Shown piece after piece: positions 7,337 to 7,511 of a stretch of DNA of 7,511 bases. The notes beneath the pieces are model-generated. The model ran no database searches. It had not been told where the DNA came from and saw nothing but the letters and a program-made list of their open reading frames with translations. This stretch comes from Acidicaldus organivorans. Its GTDB lineage: Bacteria; Pseudomonadota; Alphaproteobacteria; Acetobacterales; Acetobacteraceae. The stretch lies in the NCBI GenBank assembly GCA_000759655.1, contig KN174004.1, forward strand, positions 4,171-11,681, written 5' to 3'. Both the position numbers and the translations under genes were made by a program. How positions within the stretch are numbered: position 1 is the stretch's first letter; each line of letters opens with the position of its first letter.

Positions 7337-7450
7337 TCCCGGTCTTGCCGCCAGATTTTCGTACCGCGTTCCAAGCGTGGCCAAGCCTCCCCTGATCGCA
7401 AGCCCGCGCAGGCTGCGGATGGACGGATGGTTGCGGGGTGCAATGCGCCA

Positions 7451-7509
7451 CCCACCCCCGCCCGTCAAGAGAGGAGGGCTCGGATCAGCCCTGCACGGGA
7501 GGGGTGGGG
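7451..7509. repeat. Nested inverted repeat at the right edge
   Basis: Outer arms CCCACCCCCGCCCGT (7451-7465) and ACGGGAGGGGTGGG (7495-7508) are complementary apart from one unpaired base and one mismatch. Inside them AGGGCT (7475-7480) and AGCCCT (7487-7492) form a second perfect 6-bp stem with loop CGGATC. The element could be a terminator of a gene beyond the right edge or a dispersed palindromic repeat. No T run follows on either strand within view. Confidence 0.5.
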
Positions 7510-7511
7510 CG

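Larger units (their letters stand above)
7179..7511. other. Non-coding region upstream of the fused oxidoreductase gene
   Basis: This 333-base stretch holds no recognisable gene. Short open frames cross it on both strands; the longest (minus, GTG at 7455 to TGA at 7183-7185) resembles nothing I know and uses codons such as ATA, AAA, GTA and CGA that are scarce in the real genes here. Base composition differs from the flanks, with an AT-rich island at 7299-7320. It probably holds the promoter and leader of the minus-strand oxidoreductase gene. Confidence 0.6.

Noticed and set aside
7171..7395. Plus-strand open frame of 74 codons at the right end
   Set aside because: No motif, no ribosome site, start inside the oxidoreductase gene; I briefly considered a transposase remnant but saw no supporting motif.
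1..7511. CRISPR array, tRNA, rRNA or insertion sequence
   Set aside because: No regularly spaced repeats apart from the 13-bp tandem, no cloverleaf or rRNA signature noticed, and no transposase or terminal repeats flanking a gene.

Overview
The window is GC-rich throughout, tightly packed with genes, and full of long opposite-strand shadow frames. The protein families (a leucine-pathway biotin carboxylase, a Tat-exported AmiA-type amidase, and a GltD/Nfn-like flavoprotein) suggest an alphaproteobacterium, perhaps of the Rhodospirillales/Acetobacteraceae kind. That placement is inference from protein style, since no rRNA or other marker is present.

Layout. (1) Bases 1-1654, plus strand: the 3' part of a gene for the alpha subunit of an acyl-CoA carboxylase, most like methylcrotonyl-CoA carboxylase. 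Its 5' end lies off the left edge. The reading frame breaks at about 1002-1028, next to a C7 and a C4 run, so the biotin carboxylase part and the biotin-carrier part lie in different frames. (2) A 28-base convergent gap with a small hairpin. (3) Minus strand 2522-1683: a periplasmic N-acetylmuramoyl-L-alanine amidase with a Tat-like signal. (4) A 13-bp tandem repeat, four units, which includes the stop codon of the next gene. (5) Minus strand 3518-2631: an alpha/beta-hydrolase of unknown substrate. (6) A 180-base gap with one small GC-rich hairpin. (7) Minus strand 7178-3699: a 1159-residue multi-domain redox flavoprotein. (8) A 333-base right-hand non-coding region with an AT-rich island, a cluster of CCAAGC-type hexamers and a nested inverted repeat at the edge.

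The carboxylase, amidase and hydrolase are ordinary housekeeping or catabolic genes with no clear shared pathway. The gaps of 108 and 180 bases between the minus-strand genes suggest separate transcription rather than one tight operon. The most interesting object is the 1159-residue protein. It joins, in one chain, an N-terminal helical region, a GltD/NfnB-like iron-sulfur plus FAD/NAD(P)H module with a long helical insertion, and a PyrK/NfnA-like FAD/NAD module ending in a [2Fe-2S] cysteine motif. This is the set of parts of an NfnAB-type electron-bifurcating transhydrogenase, in the order large subunit then small subunit. I do not recognise a characterised member with this layout.
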